Notes: generated by a model not told the origin, from the sequence alone. A stretch of DNA of 64,000 bases from Kitasatospora paranensis (GCF_039544005.1 NZ_BAABKV010000001.1:620001-684000); one strand, 5' to 3'; numbered from the stretch's first letter, positions 29,381 through 38,787 are shown. A program made the numbers and translations.

Positions 29381-29671
29381 GTGACGGTCATATCCCGCCT
29401 TCCCGGACCGGTCCACCAGCGCTGGGACTGGCAGTTGCGCGCCGCCTGCCGCGAAGCGGACGAACTGCTGTTCTTCCACCCGTCCGGCGAACGCGGCCAG
29501 GCCCACGACAACCGGGAGACCGCCGCGAAACGGATCTGCGCCCGATGCCCCGTCCGCCCGCAGTGCCTCGAACACGCCCTCACCGTCCGCGAGCCCTACG
29601 GTGTTTGGGGCGGACTCGGCGAGGACGAGCGCCTCGCCCTCCTCGCGCCCGCCGGCCGCCGCGGCCGGTAG
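29381..29671 (+). CDS. WhiB-family transcriptional regulator
   Basis: 96 residues from GTG 29381, GAGGAGG upstream. Four cysteines with Wbl spacing: the first in RAACREADELLFF, then ICARCPVRPQC (CxxCxxxxxC), followed by the GVWGGLGEDERLAL turn. Wbl proteins bind a [4Fe-4S] cluster and region 4 of the principal sigma factor, and control development, redox and antibiotic responses in actinomycetes. Which paralogue it is cannot be told. Confidence 0.93.
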   Translation: MTVISRLPGPVHQRWDWQLRAACREADELLFFHPSGERGQAHDNRETAAKRICARCPVRPQCLEHALTVREPYGVWGGLGEDERLALLAPAGRRGR

Positions 29672-29715
29672 CCGGATCGGCTGCGGCGGCCGGGCCTGCC
29701 ACGCATCGCGTCTTC

Positions 29716-30120
29716 TCACCGCCTGCCCGCAGAGGCTCGTCCGGCGGACCACGCCTGCCCGAGTGCCAGCACGCTCAGGCCGAACATGACAACGCCCAGC
29801 GGGACATGGAGCGCGGGCTTGTGCGCGATGCCGAGCACCACCTGGACCGAGGCGAGGGCAAGGAAGCCGGAGGCGTACAGCACCGGGCGCGGTGACCCGC
29901 CGCCCGGGCGCCACGCCAGGATCGCCGCGAGCACGTACAGCATCGACGCGCCGTACATCACGCGCGCCCCGACGCTGTGCAGCACCTCGCCGTGGGACGA
30001 GGCCAACAGCAGCCCCGCGGTCACCGCCTGGAAGAGGATGGCCAGGGTCTGCAGGGTGATCGCGGCCCGCAGGAGGGCCGCTCCGCCCGGTGCCGGTGTC
30101 GTCCGTGTCGCTGTCGCCAT
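29716..30120 (-). CDS. Small four-helix membrane protein
   Basis: 134 residues from ATG 30120. Four predicted membrane helices: LRAAITLQTLAILFQAVTAG, VMYGASMLYVLAAILAW, LYASGFLALASVQVVLGIA and LHVPLGVVMFGLSVLALGQ. Not assigned to a named family. It starts 168 bp from the divergent ECF41 sigma gene, so may be under its control. Confidence 0.72.
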   Translation of the reverse strand: MATATRTTPAPGGAALLRAAITLQTLAILFQAVTAGLLLASSHGEVLHSVGARVMYGASMLYVLAAILAWRPGGGSPRPVLYASGFLALASVQVVLGIAHKPALHVPLGVVMFGLSVLALGQAWSAGRASAGRR

Positions 30121-30288
30121 GAGGGGTCCTCTCGTCTGCCGTGCGGCGGTGGATCGGTAGTGTCTCGACCGTCCGACGACGCAGGCCCGCGAAATGTCAG
30201 GCGAGGTGGGGCCTCACAACCCGGTGCCGCGTTTCGTCGAAGGGAAGAGAGCCGCGGCCGACGCGAGGACCAGGGAGCAGTGACGACC

Positions 30289-31287
30289 ATGAGCACACCG
30301 TCCACGCCGGGGCACGAGCGGTCCGAGCCGGAGCTGGGCGCGGTCGTCGGCGAGCGGCGGCACCTGATCAATCTCGCCTACCGGCTGCTCGGTTCGCTGG
30401 CCGAGGCCGAGGACGCCGTGCAGGAGACCTACTCCCGCTGGTACGCGATGCCACGGCAGCAGCAGGAGGCCGTGGCATCGCCGGGCGCCTGGCTGACGAC
30501 GGTGGCCGGCCGCGTCTGCCTGGACGTGCTCGGCTCGGCGCGCGCCCGGCGCGAGCGCTACGTCGGCGCATGGATACCCGAGCCGCTGCCCGACCGTTCG
30601 GAGTGGATCGACGGGCGAGCGGACGGCCGGGCCGAGTCGGCCGATCCCGCGGACCGGATCACGCTCGACGAGTCGGTGAACATGGCCTTCCTCGTCGTCC
30701 TGGAGGCGATGACGCCGGCCGAACGCGTGGCGTTCATCCTGCACGACGTGTTCCGGTACCCCTTCGCCGAGGTGGCCGCGATCGTCGGCCGGACGCCCGC
30801 GGCCTGCCGGCAGCTGGCCTCCTCCGCCCGTCGGCGCGTCCGCGCCGCGCGGGCCTCGGCGGCCCCGTCGCCGGCGGCTGCCACTGCGGCGGTCGGCGGA
30901 CAGGCCGCTCTGGTACGGCAGTTCAAGCAGGCCTGGGAGTCCAGCGACATCGAGGCCCTGGTCGGCCTCCTCGACCCGAACGCCGCCATGACCGCCGACG
31001 GCGGCGGCCTGGCCGGTGCCGCTCTGCGCCCGGTGGAGGGCAGCGCGCGCATCGCCCAGTACCTGATCCACATCGCGGCCAAGGCCCCCGGCCTCGCGCT
31101 CCTGGAACGGACGGTCAACGGCCGTCCCGGTCTGGTCGCCCAGCACGCCGGCGTCACCGTGACGGTGGCGGCGTTCGGGATCACCGGTGACCGTGTCACG
31201 CACATCTGGGCCGTCCGCAACCCGGAGAAACTCCGCGCGTGGACGGGGACGGCAGGCGCGGCGCCGGCGCCGCGGCCACAGCAGTGA
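30289..31287 (+). CDS. sigJ: ECF41-group RNA polymerase sigma factor (SigJ-like)
   Basis: 332 residues from ATG 30289. Sigma-70 region 2 (LINLAYRLLGSLAEAEDAVQ, VQETYSRWY) and region 4 (MTPAERVAFILHDVFRYPFA, IVGRTPAACRQLASSARRRV) are followed by a C-terminal SnoaL-like domain (LVRQFKQAWESSDIEALVGLL...) that marks the ECF41 group. In that group the extension modulates activity instead of an anti-sigma factor, and the sigma usually controls an adjacent oxidoreductase or membrane gene. Here the nearest is the divergent membrane protein. Confidence 0.9.
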   Translation: MSTPSTPGHERSEPELGAVVGERRHLINLAYRLLGSLAEAEDAVQETYSRWYAMPRQQQEAVASPGAWLTTVAGRVCLDVLGSARARRERYVGAWIPEPLPDRSEWIDGRADGRAESADPADRITLDESVNMAFLVVLEAMTPAERVAFILHDVFRYPFAEVAAIVGRTPAACRQLASSARRRVRAARASAAPSPAAATAAVGGQAALVRQFKQAWESSDIEALVGLLDPNAAMTADGGGLAGAALRPVEGSARIAQYLIHIAAKAPGLALLERTVNGRPGLVAQHAGVTVTVAAFGITGDRVTHIWAVRNPEKLRAWTGTAGAAPAPRPQQ

Positions 31288-31319
31288 CGCCGGGCGCTGC
31301 GAGCGTCCGGCGTCGATCC

Positions 31320-31361
31320 TCACGCGTCACGCATCACGCATCACGCGTCACGCGTCACGCG
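31320..31361. repeat. Six 7-bp tandem units, TCACGCR
   Basis: Six back-to-back units from 31320 to 31361 (TCACGCG, TCACGCA twice, TCACGCG three times). The last unit contains the stop codon of the leftward 64-residue gene, and every unit carries TGA on the minus strand. Located between the ECF41 sigma gene and that small gene. Confidence 0.85.
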
Positions 31362-31549
31362 TCCGCACGGTCCGCGGCGTGGGTGACGATCTCGTAGAGG
31401 CCGGGCGCCACCTTCCTGAAGCGCCCGCCCACCGACTGCGCGAGCCGGGCCCGCTGGACGTCCGTGCGGTCCACCGAGAGGCCCGGCGGGACATCCACGA
31501 AGTCGCGCACCAGAGCGCTGTCCTCGTCGCTCAATCCGCCATCGGACAT
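31355..31549 (-). CDS. Hypothetical 64-residue protein
   Basis: From ATG 31549 (GGAGGTG upstream). Acidic N-terminus MSDGGLSDEDSALVRDFVD and a short motif LAQSVGGRFRKVAPGLYEIV. No membrane segment. Not recognised; its stop is part of the 7-bp repeat array. Real status rests on the ribosome-binding site and codon use only. Confidence 0.5.
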   Translation of the reverse strand: MSDGGLSDEDSALVRDFVDVPPGLSVDRTDVQRARLAQSVGGRFRKVAPGLYEIVTHAADRADA

Positions 31550-31661
31550 CGAGCACCTCCCACGTCGAACGACTCCCGCGCCTCCACTCTCGCACCGGGC
31601 ACCCGGCGCGCGAGGCGCAGCGAATGTGCAGCGTTCGGGTAGGCCCGCCGGGCGGCGCCGG

Positions 31662-32591
31662 TCACGACCGGCCGGCGGGCGCCGGCGGGGCCAGGAGCTC
31701 GTGGGCGAGCTGCGCGACGGCCGTGGCCCGGGCGGTGTGGCGGATGCCGTCCATCCGGGCGAGGACGAGGTCCAGCCGCGGGTGCTCGTTGCTGAGCTCC
31801 AGCACGGCCACCCGGGCGCCGCTGTACGTGTGGTCCGTCGCCGGCCGCTGGTGCAGGACGGAGAAGCCGTGGCCGAGGGCGACCAGGGAGCGGACGGCTT
31901 CGTAGCTGTGCGAACGGTGGCGGACGACGGGAGTGATCCCGGTGGCGGTGACCAGCGACCAGAAGTAGTCGCGGCTGTGCGGCAGGTCGAGCAGGACGAA
32001 CGGTTCGTGCGCGAGCGCGGCCAGGTCGATCGTGCCCCGCCCGGCCAGGGGGTGGTCGGCGGCGACGAGCGCGTGGGCGGGCAGGGAGGCCACGGTCTCG
32101 CGCGTGATGCCCAGGCCGAGGCCCAGGTTGTAGGTGACGGCGAAGTCGATCCGGCCGGTGCGCAGGGCGTGGTCGAGGTCGTCCGCCTCGCCCTCCAGGA
32201 CGTCGATCCGCAGCTGCGGGTGGCGCTCCGCCGCGGCGGCCAGCAGCCGCGGCAGCACGAACGGGGCGAGCGTGACGAAACAGCCGAGCCGGACGGGCCC
32301 GCTCAGGCCGCCCTCGACGCCGCGGGCTTCGGCGGCCACGTCGCGCGCGTGGCCGAGAAGCTCGCGGGCCTGCAGCAGCAGGCGCTCGCCGGCGGCGGTG
32401 GCGACGAGCCCCTTGCCCTTGCGGCGGATGAACAACTGGACGCCGAGCTCGTGCTCCAGGTTCGAGACGGCGGTGGAGACGGCCGACTGGGCGATCAGCA
32501 GCCGTTCGGCGGCGGCGGTCATGCTGCCGGCCTCGGCGGCCACGACGAAGTACCGCAACTGCACCAGCGTGAACCCGACCGCCTCCGACAT
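31662..32591 (-). CDS. LysR-family transcriptional regulator
   Basis: 309 residues from ATG 32591, GGGAGG ten bases upstream (ATG 32615 possible). HTH segment FTLVQLRYFVVAAEAGSMTA, AERLLIAQSAVSTAVSNLE and a LysR substrate-binding domain (LRIDVLEGEADDLDHALRTG, GHGFSVLHQRP). Divergent from the RidA/DUF1028/M20 operon, with a T-N11-A dyad at 32612-32630 between them, so it probably activates that operon when its inducer is present. Confidence 0.92.
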   Translation of the reverse strand: MSEAVGFTLVQLRYFVVAAEAGSMTAAAERLLIAQSAVSTAVSNLEHELGVQLFIRRKGKGLVATAAGERLLLQARELLGHARDVAAEARGVEGGLSGPVRLGCFVTLAPFVLPRLLAAAAERHPQLRIDVLEGEADDLDHALRTGRIDFAVTYNLGLGLGITRETVASLPAHALVAADHPLAGRGTIDLAALAHEPFVLLDLPHSRDYFWSLVTATGITPVVRHRSHSYEAVRSLVALGHGFSVLHQRPATDHTYSGARVAVLELSNEHPRLDLVLARMDGIRHTARATAVAQLAHELLAPPAPAGRS

Positions 32592-32611
32592 GCCTGCGCC
32601 GCCTCCCTGCC

Positions 32612-32630
32612 TCATCTGAATCCGAGATGA
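32612..32630. promoter_or_regulatory. LysR-box dyad candidate
   Basis: TCATCT, seven bases, AGATGA: perfect six-base arms enclosing the T-N11-A spacing of LysR boxes, 21 bases from the LysR start codon and about 110 bases before the divergent operon's first start. Confidence 0.6.
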
Positions 32631-32739
32631 CCCAACCCTAAAAGATCTGCTTTACCGGCGGAAGCACCGCTCCCATAGTGGTGGTGCGGCCCCTCCGGCC
32701 GCGATCCCCCCACCCCACCGACCCCGGGAGAGGTGTGTC

Positions 32740-32820
32740 ATGACGACCCTGGCCACGGCACCGGCCACCGCGCCGCCGTCCGACCGCATGCGCTGCGCGC
32801 GCGGCAGGAGGGCCGCGTGA
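32740..32820 (+). CDS. 26-codon ORF coupled to the RidA gene
   Basis: ATG 32740 follows GGGAGAGG at good spacing, and encodes MTTLATAPATAPPSDRMRC and a basic tail, stopping at TGA 32818-32820, which overlaps the next ATG (ATGATG-type junction TGATG). It could be a leader peptide for coupled translation, or the fused two ends of a deleted gene. No homology recognised. Confidence 0.4.
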   Translation: MTTLATAPATAPPSDRMRCARGRRAA

Positions 32821-33293
32821 TGGCGTTCCACCGCATCCGCCGCTTCAACACCGCGGCCAGCTATCCCGAACAGAACCTCGCCAACGACCTGGCCCAGGCC
32901 GTCGTCGCCGAGGGCACCGTCTACCTGCGCGGACAGATCGGGCAGGACCTCACGACCCGCGAGAACGTCGGCGTCGGTGACGTCGAGGCACAGGCGGAGA
33001 AGGCGATGGCCAACATCGCCATGCTGTTGGAGGAGTCCGGCAGTGCGCTGGACGAGATCGTGAAGATCACGGTCTACCTGACCGACATCCGCTTCCGGGA
33101 GCCGGTCTACCGGGTGATGGGCCGCCGGCTCAAGGGTGTGCACTACGTCTCCACCGGCCTGGTGGTCTCCGCCCTGGCCCGGCCGGAGTGGCTGGTGGAG
33201 ATCGATGCCACCGCCGTCATCCCGGCCTCGCGCCGGACGGAAGCGGCCGGGATCCGGCACGCGAAGGCCGCCGAACGCGGGGAGCTGCTGTGA
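32820..33293 (+). CDS. RidA-family (YjgF/YER057c) protein
   Basis: 157 residues from ATG 32820, AGGAGG nearby. RFNTAASYPEQNLANDLAQA and EGTVYLRGQIGQDLTTRENV, with MLLEESGSALDEIVKITVYL and a C-terminal ...LVVSALARPEWLVEIDATAV. RidA proteins hydrolyse reactive enamine/imine intermediates, and relatives act in degradation pathways (for example RutC). The C-terminal extension of ~25 residues is hydrophilic. Ends with GTGA overlap into the DUF1028 gene, so the two are tightly coupled. Confidence 0.9.
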   Translation: MAFHRIRRFNTAASYPEQNLANDLAQAVVAEGTVYLRGQIGQDLTTRENVGVGDVEAQAEKAMANIAMLLEESGSALDEIVKITVYLTDIRFREPVYRVMGRRLKGVHYVSTGLVVSALARPEWLVEIDATAVIPASRRTEAAGIRHAKAAERGELL

Positions 33294-33968
33294 CCTTCTC
33301 CATCGCGGCCCGCTGCGCCCGCACCGGGCAGGTCGGGGTGGCCATAGCCTCCTCCAGCCCGGCCGTCGCCTCCCGCTGTGCGCACGTGCGGGCGGGGGTC
33401 GGGGCGGCGTGCACGCAGAACGTCACCGACCCCCGGCTCGGCCCGTGGCTGCTCGACCTGATCGCCGCCGGGTCCAGCGCCGCGGACGCCGTCCGCCACA
33501 CCGCGGACACCGAAACGCTCATCGCCTGGCGCCAGTTGACGGCCGTCGGCACCGAGGAGCCCGGCCGCGTTCTCCGGCGAGCACGCGCTCGGCACGCACG
33601 CCCAGGCCGTCGGCCCGGACTGCGTGGCGGCCGGCAACATGCTGCTTCACGAAGGCGTGCCGCAGGCCATGATCGACGCCTTCGCCGGGCAACCCGGACT
33701 CCCGCTCGCCCAGCGCCTGCTGGATGCGCTGACCGCCGGTGCCACGGCGGGCGGCGAGGAGGGGCCGGTGCACTCGGCCGGCCTGCTGGTCGCCGACGCC
33801 GCGCCGTGGCCGGTGGTCGACCTGCGGGTCGACTGGACGGAGGACGACCCGGTCGCCGGCCTGGGCGCGCTGTGGCGGGTGTGGGAGCCGCAGCAGGACG
33901 CCTACGTCCGGCGGGCCCTCGCGCCCGAACTGGCGCCGGGCTACGGCGTCCCCGGGGATCTCCGATGA
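33290..33968 (+). CDS. DUF1028 Ntn-hydrolase, frame-shifted
   Basis: Start at GTG 33290 (GTGA overlap). N-terminus VTFSIAARCARTGQVGVAIA has Thr2 as the expected N-terminal nucleophile of this putative Ntn-hydrolase family; the segment GVGAACTQNVTDPRLGPW is typical. The second half (AFSGEHALGTHAQAVGPDCV, then AAGNMLLHEGVPQAMIDAFA) is in another frame, break near 33561-33569. Here the shift needs two bases lost or one gained, unlike most in the window. About 226 residues repaired. Activity of the family is not well defined; it is often next to RidA and amidohydrolase genes. Confidence 0.82.
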
Positions 33969-35158
33969 CGCCCGCGACGGCCCGCGGGACCACGCCCGGC
34001 CGGGCGCCCGCCGCCGTCCGGAAGGTGCTGGCGCAGACCGTGCGGCGGGCCTCCTCCCAGGTCGTCGCGCTGTCGCACCGGCTGCACGCGAACCCGGAGA
34101 CGGCCTGGGAGGAGGAGAGGGCGGCCCGCTGGACGGCCTCGCTCCTCGACGACCTCGGTTACACCGTCACCCCCGGCGCCTACGGTCTGCCGACGGCGTT
34201 CGCCGCCACGGTCGGCAGCGGTCCACTGCATGTCGCGCTCTGCGCCGAGTACGACGCGCTGCCCGGCCTCGGCCACGCCTGCGGCCACAACATCATCGCC
34301 GCCTCCGCGGTGGGCGCGGCCGCCGGGCTGGCCCGGGTCGCCGACGACCTCGGGCTGACCGTCACCGTTCTCGGCACCCCGGCCGAGGAGGGCGGCGGCG
34401 GGAAGATCGTCATGCTGGAGCGCGGCGCCTTCGCGGGCGTGGACGTGGCGATGATGGTCCACCCCGGCCCGGTCGACGTGGCCGAGGCCGAGCCCTTCGC
34501 CGTCGCCCATCTGGGTGTCCACTACACGGGCCGCGCCGCGCACGCCGCCGCCTACCCGGAGCAGGGGCGCAACGCCGCCGACGCGTTCACCGTGGCCCAG
34601 GTCGGCATCGGCCTGCTGCGCCAGCAGTTGCCGCCGACGACGCGGGTGCACGGGCTGGTGACCCGCGGCGGGGAGGCGCCCAATGCCATCCCCGAGCGCA
34701 CCGACGGGCGCTGGTACGTGCGGGCGGCGAACCTGGAGGAGCTGGAACGCGTCCAGGCGCGGGTCGAGGCCTGCTTCGAGGCCGGGGCACTGGCCGCCGG
34801 CTGCGCGCTGGAGATCGAGCCGGAGAGCCCGCCGTACTCGGAGTTCCGCAACGACGCGGAGCTGGTGGCGCTGTACCGGCGCAACGCCGAGGGTCTCGGC
34901 CGGCGCTTCGCCGCGCCGGACGATCCGGCCGCGCGGATGAACCGGGCCTCGACCGATCTGGGCAACGTCTCCCGCGTGGTGCGGGCACTGCACCCGTACA
35001 TCGGCATCGGCTCGCTGCCCGCCGTCAACCACCAGCGCGAGTTCGCCGCCGCCTGCGCGACCCCGGCCGCCGACGCGGCCCTGCTCGACGGCGCGCTGGC
35101 GCTCGCGCTGACCGCGGCGGACCTGGGCGCGGCCGCTACAGCCCGGGGCAGCCGGTGA
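33965..35158 (+). CDS. M20-family amidohydrolase (AbgB-like)
   Basis: 397 residues from ATG 33965 (ATGA overlap with the upstream stop). Metal-site motifs of the M20 peptidase/amidohydrolase fold: HVALCAEYDALPGLGHACGH, LGTPAEEGGGGKIVMLERG, VGVHYTGRAAHAAAYPEQGRN-type segment and a C-terminal LPAVNHQREFA. Expected to cleave an amide bond of an N-acylated amino acid or amine. Third gene of the coupled RidA-DUF1028-M20 operon; its 3-prime end overlaps the convergent TetR gene by 23 bases. Confidence 0.9.
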   Translation: MTPATARGTTPGRAPAAVRKVLAQTVRRASSQVVALSHRLHANPETAWEEERAARWTASLLDDLGYTVTPGAYGLPTAFAATVGSGPLHVALCAEYDALPGLGHACGHNIIAASAVGAAAGLARVADDLGLTVTVLGTPAEEGGGGKIVMLERGAFAGVDVAMMVHPGPVDVAEAEPFAVAHLGVHYTGRAAHAAAYPEQGRNAADAFTVAQVGIGLLRQQLPPTTRVHGLVTRGGEAPNAIPERTDGRWYVRAANLEELERVQARVEACFEAGALAAGCALEIEPESPPYSEFRNDAELVALYRRNAEGLGRRFAAPDDPAARMNRASTDLGNVSRVVRALHPYIGIGSLPAVNHQREFAAACATPAADAALLDGALALALTAADLGAAATARGSR

Positions 35159-35747
35159 CCGCGCGGGCGTGGACCGTCAGCAGGCCGAGTGCGGCCGCCC
35201 GGTCCACCACCGGGTTCCGGGCGACGATGTGCAGGCCGTACCCGTCCTCCAGGGCAACCAGGTTGCGTGCGGCGTCGGCGACGGGGAGGGCGAGCGCGAA
35301 GACACCCGTCATCGCGCCGATCTCCAGCAGGGTCGAGTACAGCGCGACCTCGCGGGCGAAGAGCGAGCCCATCAGGGCCGCGTGCCCGGCGCTGCGGTCG
35401 GCGAGGCCGTGCAGCTCGAAGAGCAGCCGGTGCACGGCGTCGTCCGGGCCCTCGGGCAGCCCGGAGCCGAGGGCCGCGCGCAGCCGCGCGACCGGGCCCT
35501 CGGGCATCTCGGTGGCCTCGCGGCGCCGGGCCAGGTACCGCTCCACGGCATCCTGGTGGACGGCCAGGACGAGGTCGTCGAGCTCCGGGTAGTAGTACAG
35601 GACCGATCCGGCCGAGACACCGGCCTCGGCGGCGATGTCCTTGATGCGCAGGCCGGCCATGCCGCGGTCGGCGATGGCCCGCCCGGCGGCGTCGATCAGC
35701 TCGCCCCGTCGGGCCCCTTGGTTCTTCGGTCGTGCCATGCCGGCCAT
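35136..35747 (-). CDS. TetR-family transcriptional regulator
   Basis: 203 residues from ATG 35747 (ATG 35738 possible). HTH: RRGELIDAAGRAIADRG, RIKDIAAEAGVSAGSVLYYY. BetI-like helical body. Divergent from the aldehyde dehydrogenase-aminotransferase-permease-aspartase gene row; palindromes at 35773-35806 lie between them, so it most likely represses that row. Confidence 0.9.
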   Translation of the reverse strand: MAGMARPKNQGARRGELIDAAGRAIADRGMAGLRIKDIAAEAGVSAGSVLYYYPELDDLVLAVHQDAVERYLARRREATEMPEGPVARLRAALGSGLPEGPDDAVHRLLFELHGLADRSAGHAALMGSLFAREVALYSTLLEIGAMTGVFALALPVADAARNLVALEDGYGLHIVARNPVVDRAAALGLLTVHARAVTGCPGL

Positions 35748-35772
35748 TCTCTGACACGCGGATCAAAATTTA

Positions 35773-35823
35773 CAGCGCTGATACCTCTCGATCATTGACG
35801 TACGTCCGACCCATTGTTTGAAT
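35773..35823 (+). promoter_or_regulatory. Promoter and TetR operator candidates upstream of the aldehyde dehydrogenase
   Basis: CAGCGCTG at 35773-35780 and GACGTACGTC at 35797-35806 are perfect palindromes. TTGACG (35795-35800), 17 bases, TTGAAT (35818-35823) resembles a sigma-70 promoter, and its -35 overlaps the second palindrome, fitting repression by the adjacent TetR. The -10 match is weak. Confidence 0.5.
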
Positions 35824-35867
35824 CTCGCATCAAAGAACTCGCGAGCGCGCAGCTGAGGACCCCTCCC

Positions 35868-37366
35868 ATGAGTGACTCCACCGCATCCCACTCCCACGCC
35901 GACTGGCAGCGCCGGGCCGCCGCGCTCACCCCGCAGACCCGCGCCTTCGTCGACGGCGACCACCGTGACGCCCGCTCGGGCGCCACCTTCACCGACACCG
36001 ATCCGGCCACCGGCAAGGCCTCGCCGAGATCGCCTCCTGCGACGCGGCGGACGTGGACGCCGCCGTCCGCTCCGCCCGCGCGGCCTTCGCCGACGGCCGC
36101 TGGTCCGGGCTGGCGCCCGAAGCGCGCAAGAAGCGCCTGCTGCGCCTCGCCGAACTGATCGAGCGGCACGGCCCCGAACTCGCCCTGTACGACTCGCTGG
36201 ACATGGGCAAGCCCGTCGCCGAGGCGCTCGCCGTCGACGTGCCGGGCGCGGCAAGCTGCTTCGCCTGGCACGCCGAGGCCGTCGACAAGCTCTACGACGA
36301 GATCGCCCCGGCCGCGCCCGGCAACCTCGCCCTGGTGCGCCGCGTCCCGCTGGGCGTCGTCGGCGCCGTCGTCCCGTGGAACTTCCCGCTCGACCTCGCC
36401 TCCTGGAAGCTCGCCCCGGCGCTGGCGGCCGGCAACAGCGTCGTCCTCAAGCCCGCCGAACAGTCGCCGCAGTCCGTACTGCTGCTGGCCCGGCTCGCCG
36501 TCGAGGCCGGCATCCCCGCCGGCGTGCTCAACGTCGTGCCGGGCCTCGGGGAGAGCGCCGGGCGCGCCCTCGGCCTGCACGAGGACGTCGACGTGCTCGC
36601 GTTCACCGGCTCCACGACGGTCGGACGGCTCTTCCTCTCCTACGCCGCGCAGTCCAACGGCAAGCAGGTCTGGCTGGAGGCGGGCGGGAAGAGCCCCAAC
36701 CTGGTCTTCCCGGACGCCGACCTCGACGCCGCCGCCGAGCGCGCCGCCTTCGGCTTCTGCTTCAACGCCGGGCAGGTCTGCTCCGCCAACACCCGGCTGC
36801 TCGTGCACGCGGACATCGCCGAGGAGTTCACCGCCCGGGTCGCCGCGCACACCGCCGGCTACGTACCCGGCGACCCGCTCGACCCGGCCACCCGGCTGGG
36901 CCCGCTGGTCGACGAGGCACAGGCGCAGCGGCTCCTGGGCGCCGTGGACGAGGCCAGGGCGGCGGGCGGGCAGGTCGTCGTGGGCGGCCGCCGGCCGGGC
37001 CGCATCGGCGCCTACCTGGAGCCGACGATCGTCACCGGCCTGCGCGAGGACGCGGCGCTCGCCCGCGAGGAGCTGTTCGGGCCGGTGCTGACCGTCCTGC
37101 CGTTCCGGGACGAGGCCGATGCCGTCCGGATCGCCAACGACTCCCCGTACGGCCTGGCCGCGTCCGTCTGGACGCGGGACCTGGGCCGCGCGCACCGCGT
37201 CGCCGAGGCGCTGCACGCCGGGACGGTGTCGGTCAACACCGTCGACGCACTCAGCCCGGCCACGCCCTTCGGCGGTTTCAAGCAGTCCGGCTTCGGGCGC
37301 GACCTCTCGCTGCACTCCTTCGACAAGTACACCGGCCTGAAGACGACCTGGCTGTCCTTCGGCTGA
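35868..37366 (+). CDS. NAD(P)-dependent aldehyde dehydrogenase (PuuC-like), frame-shifted
   Basis: ATG 35868. First frame gives [20 protein letters not shown], the second the rest: [20 protein letters not shown], the nucleotide site [11 protein letters not shown], the catalytic glutamate in [12 protein letters not shown] and catalytic cysteine in [15 protein letters not shown]. The join at 36019-36020 needs one C (ATGKA to [13 protein letters not shown]). About 499 residues. Pattern is closest to gamma-glutamyl-gamma-aminobutyraldehyde/aminoaldehyde dehydrogenases. With the aminotransferase downstream it probably oxidises an amino aldehyde. Confidence 0.88.
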
Positions 37367-37431
37367 CGCCGGCCCACCCGCCGGACTCCCAGCCGACCTT
37401 CTCCCCCACCCCCTGCACGGAAGGCACCACC

Positions 37432-38787
37432 ATGAGCCGCACCCCGATGACTCCCGACGAGCTGAGGAGCGCCGACCGGGCCCGCATCATCCACCCCTAC
37501 CTGCCCGGCACCGTGGCCGAGCGGGTGGTGATGACCGGCGGCTCCGGCTGCCGCCTCACCGACGTGGACGGCCGCTCGTACCTCGACGCCACCGGCGGCC
37601 TCTGGCTCGCGCAGATCGGCCACGGCCGCGAGGAGGTGGCCCGCGCCGCCTACGAGCAGATGGCGAAGCTCGAGTACTTCACCAGCTTCTGGGAGTTCTC
37701 CAACGACCGGGCGATCGAGCTCGCCACCAGGCTCACCTCGATCGCGCCCGAGGGCCTGGGCCACGTCTACTTCACCTCCGGCGGCTCGGAGGGCAACGAG
37801 GCCGCTATCAAGATGGCCCGCTTCTACCACCACCGGCGCGGCGAGACGGACCGCACCTGGATCCTGGCCCGGCACAAGGCCTACCACGGCATCGGCTACG
37901 GCGGCGGCTCGGCGACCGGCTTCCCGGTGTACCACGAGGGCTTCGCCCCGATGATGCCGCACGTCTCCCACCTGACCCCGCCGTGGCCGTACCGCAGCGA
38001 GCTCTACGGCGGCCAGGACCCGACCGACTTCCTCATCGCCGAGCTGGAGGAGCGGATCGCCGAGATCGGCCCGGGCAACATCGCCGCGATGATCGGCGAG
38101 CCGATCATGGGCGTCGGCGGCATGCTCGTCCCGCCGGCCGACTACTGGCCGCGCGTGCGCGAGGTGCTGGACCGGCACGGGATCCTGCTGATCCTCGACG
38201 AGGTCGTGACCGCCTACGGCCGGGTCGGCAGCTGGTTCGCCGCGCAGCACTTCGGCATCACCCCCGACATCATCGTCACCGCCAAGGGCATCACCTCGGG
38301 CTACATCCCGCTCGGGGCGCTGCTCGTCGGCGACCGCGTCGCCGAGCAGCTGCTCGCCGACCACGGCTTCCCGATGGGCTACACCTACAACGGGCACCCC
38401 GTCGCCGCCGCCGTCGCGCTGGAGAACCTGGACATCATCGAGCGCGAGGGCCTGCTCGCCCGCGCCACCGAGATCGGCGGCCACCTGCACCGCGAGCTGG
38501 AGGCTCAGCTCGGCGACCTGCCCGTGGTGGGCGAGATCCGGTCCGTCGGCATGATGCTCGCCGTCGAGCTGGTCGCCGACCGAGGCACCCGCGAGCCGCT
38601 GCCGATGCTCCAGCCGCTGCTGCCGGACGTGATCCGCCGCGAGACCGGCGTCATCGTCCGCGACTGCGCGCACTCCCTGGTCCTCTCCCCCGCACTGATC
38701 ATGACGGAGGCCGAGGCCAAGGAGGCCGTCGACGCCATGCGTCAGGTCCTGGAGCGCGTGCTTCCCACCGGTGAGCTCCGCGCCTGA
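37432..38787 (+). CDS. Class III omega-aminotransferase
   Basis: 451 residues from ATG 37432. PLP lysine in [20 protein letters not shown]; other class III marks are [59 protein letters not shown] and [20 protein letters not shown]. Family members use beta-alanine, GABA, putrescine or taurine as amino donor and pyruvate or oxoglutarate as acceptor. 66 bp after the aldehyde dehydrogenase on the same strand: a transaminase-dehydrogenase pair. Confidence 0.92.
   Translation: MSRTPMTPDELRSADRARIIHPYLPGTVAERVVMTGGSGCRLTDVDGRSYLDATGGLWLAQIGHGREEVARAAYEQMAKLEYFTSFWEFSNDRAIELATRLTSIAPEGLGHVYFTSGGSEGNEAAIKMARFYHHRRGETDRTWILARHKAYHGIGYGGGSATGFPVYHEGFAPMMPHVSHLTPPWPYRSELYGGQDPTDFLIAELEERIAEIGPGNIAAMIGEPIMGVGGMLVPPADYWPRVREVLDRHGILLILDEVVTAYGRVGSWFAAQHFGITPDIIVTAKGITSGYIPLGALLVGDRVAEQLLADHGFPMGYTYNGHPVAAAVALENLDIIEREGLLARATEIGGHLHRELEAQLGDLPVVGEIRSVGMMLAVELVADRGTREPLPMLQPLLPDVIRRETGVIVRDCAHSLVLSPALIMTEAEAKEAVDAMRQVLERVLPTGELRA

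Noticed and set aside
30141..31190. Plus-strand frame through the sigma factor gene
   Set aside because: Shadow of the ECF41 gene in another frame, Arg/Gly-rich.
31320..31361. Possible CRISPR-like repeats
   Set aside because: Units are 7 bp and contiguous with no spacers.
33561..33569. Programmed frameshift in the DUF1028 gene
   Set aside because: No slippery heptamer or downstream structure was noticed, and the window has many error-like breaks.
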